This document shows, piece after piece, positions 28,990 to 30,228 of a stretch of 30,228 nt of DNA (position 1 is the stretch's first letter; the number at the start of each line of letters is the position of its first letter). The DNA lies in contig LGRX02015782.1 of NCBI GenBank assembly GCA_001247695.2, forward strand, positions 8,571 through 38,798, read 5' to 3'. This stretch comes from Cymbomonas tetramitiformis. Its lineage: Eukaryota > Chlorophyta > Pyramimonadophyceae > Pyramimonadales > Pyramimonadaceae. Position numbers and translations under genes: made by a program. The notes beneath the pieces are model-generated. The model was given only the letters and a program-made list of their open reading frames with translations. It was not told the DNA's origin and ran no database searches.

Positions 28990-29600
28990 CTCTCTATGCC
29001 ATCTCTGGACCCAATCCTTAGAGGGTTTCTGGGAGTGTGCCCGCCGCCCATTGCCCCCTAGCTGCACACTGCATGCCATCTCTGACCCAATCCCTAGAAG
29101 GTTTCTGGAAGTGTGCCCTAGCCGCACACTGCACATGCCATCTCTGGACCCAATCCTTAGAGGATTTCTGGGAGTGTGGCCGCGCCCATTGCCCCCTAGC
29201 CGCACACTGCATGCCATCTCTGGACCCAATCCTTAGAAGGTTTCTGGGAGTGTGGCCGCCGCCCATTGCCCCTAGCCGCACACTGCATGCCATCTCTGAC
29301 CCAACTTAGAGGGTTTCTGGAGTGTGGCCGCCGCCCATTGCCCCCCTAGCCGCACACTGCATGCCATCTCTGGACCCAATCCTTAGAAGGTTTCTGGGGC
29401 GGTGGGCCGCGCCCCGTTGCCCCCTAGCTGCACACTGCATGCCATCTCCTCGGACCCAATCCTCAGAGGGTTTCTGGGAGTGTGGCCGCCTATTGCCCCC
29501 TAGCTGCACACTGCATGCCATCTCTGGAGCCAATCCTCAGAGGGTTTCTAGGAGTGTGGCCGCCGCCCATTGCCCCCTAGCTGCACACTGCATGCAGGCA
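28990..29600. repeat. ~77-nt minisatellite (about 8 units)
   Basis: The unit contains GCCGCACACTGCATGCCATC, TCTGGACCCAATCCTTAGAG and GGTTTCTGGGAGTGTGGCCG. A short piece of the unit in the opposite orientation (GCGGCCACACTCGCAGAAAC) occurs at about 28,928-28,947, just outside the array. Confidence 0.95.
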
Positions 29601-29644
29601 GGCAGCTGTGATGGCCCTCACCTCAGGTAGAGCTGCCCAGCTGC

Positions 29645-30190
29645 CACCGGGGAAACCAATCGGATGTCAGAAGTGAGGTGCAGCCCTCTATGTCGCGGAC
29701 AAGAACCAATCGGATGTCAGAAGTGAGGTGCAGCCCTCTATGTCGCGGACGAGAACCAATCGGATGTCAGAAGTGAGGTGCAGCCCTCTATGCCGCTGAA
29801 GAAATCCAATCGATGTCAGAAGTGAGGTGCACTCTGGCGCCGCTGGGACGAACGAACCGATGTCAGAAGTAAGGTGCAACCTCTGTACGCGGACGCCAAC
29901 CAATCAGATGTTGGAAGCGGCGCAGCCCTCTATGCCGTGGACCAGTACCAATCAGATGTCAGAAGCAAAGTGCAACCCTCTATGCCGTGGACCAGTACCA
30001 ATAAGATGTCAGAAGTAAAGTGCAACCCTCTATGCCGTGGACGAGAAACAATCAGATGTTGGAAGCGAAGTGCAGCCATCTATGCCGCGGACGAGAACCA
30101 CTCAGATGTCAGAAGTGAAGTGCAGCCCTCTATGCCGTGGACGAGAAACAATCAGATGTTGGAAGCGAAGTGCAGCCCTCTATGTCAAAA
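29645..30190. repeat. 48-nt minisatellite (about 11 units)
   Basis: The unit contains GAACCAATCGGATGTCAGAA and GTGAGGTGCAGCCCTCTATG. Since 48 is 16 codons, plus frames read a 16-residue repeat (QSDVGSEVQPSM-like). I treat it as non-coding repeat because neighbouring arrays behave the same way and no flanking exon is seen; a coding repeat cannot be excluded. Confidence 0.93.
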
Positions 30191-30228
30191 TTTGCACTCT
30201 CTGCTGTTCAATCTCTGAGGTGTAACAG

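Noticed and set aside
28696..29309. Open frames across the 77-nt array (such as CSVRLGGNGR-type repeats)
   Set aside because: Frames are open on both strands through repeat units; only the non-repeated acidic exon at 28,700-28,839 was kept.

Overview
The window is nuclear DNA of a eukaryote, most likely a green-lineage alga. It has spliceosomal introns with GT..AG borders and matching phases. It carries a Qa-SNARE that reads like the plant SYP13/SYP12 group, a strawberry-notch (SBNO) helicase and an F-box gene, plus plant-type TTTAGGG/TTTTAGGG telomere-like motifs. There is no bacterial operon or ribosome-binding-site layout. The density of GC-rich minisatellites recalls large prasinophyte genomes such as Cymbomonas; that placement is inference and needs a database search.

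Layout. (1) 1-5,680, GC-rich: six exons of a syntaxin-type Qa-SNARE on the minus strand. Its last visible intron contains the whole 3-kb 32-nt satellite at 1-2,994. Other introns hold 66-, 36-, 27-, 42- and ~36-nt repeats. The first exons are not found, and the SNARE helix and membrane anchor lie beyond position 1. (2) About 5,700-17,850: an AT-richer island nearly free of minisatellites. It carries small spliced genes (an F-box protein at 8,590-9,715 plus several unrecognised ones), a hAT-like non-autonomous transposon with an 8-bp target duplication, and possible LTR-retrotransposon remains. (3) About 17,850-25,000, GC-rich: an SBNO helicase gene on the minus strand, rebuilt exon by exon over the helicase C-terminal half. 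It has short tandem repeats in many introns and a decayed duplicate of one exon. (4) 25,000-30,228: mostly tandem arrays (35-, 49-, 77- and 48-nt units). One acidic minus-strand exon lies between two arrays whose units resemble its own splice borders. A 1,065-bp terminal-inverted-repeat element is inserted in the 49-nt array.

The very long open frames over the arrays are caused by stop-free repeat units and are not reported as genes. The two recognised GC-rich genes act in unrelated processes (membrane fusion; chromatin/transcription). What they share is orientation, splice style and repeat-loaded introns. The main novelty candidates are the arrays that seem to have grown out of splice junctions and the sharp island between the two repeat-rich genes.
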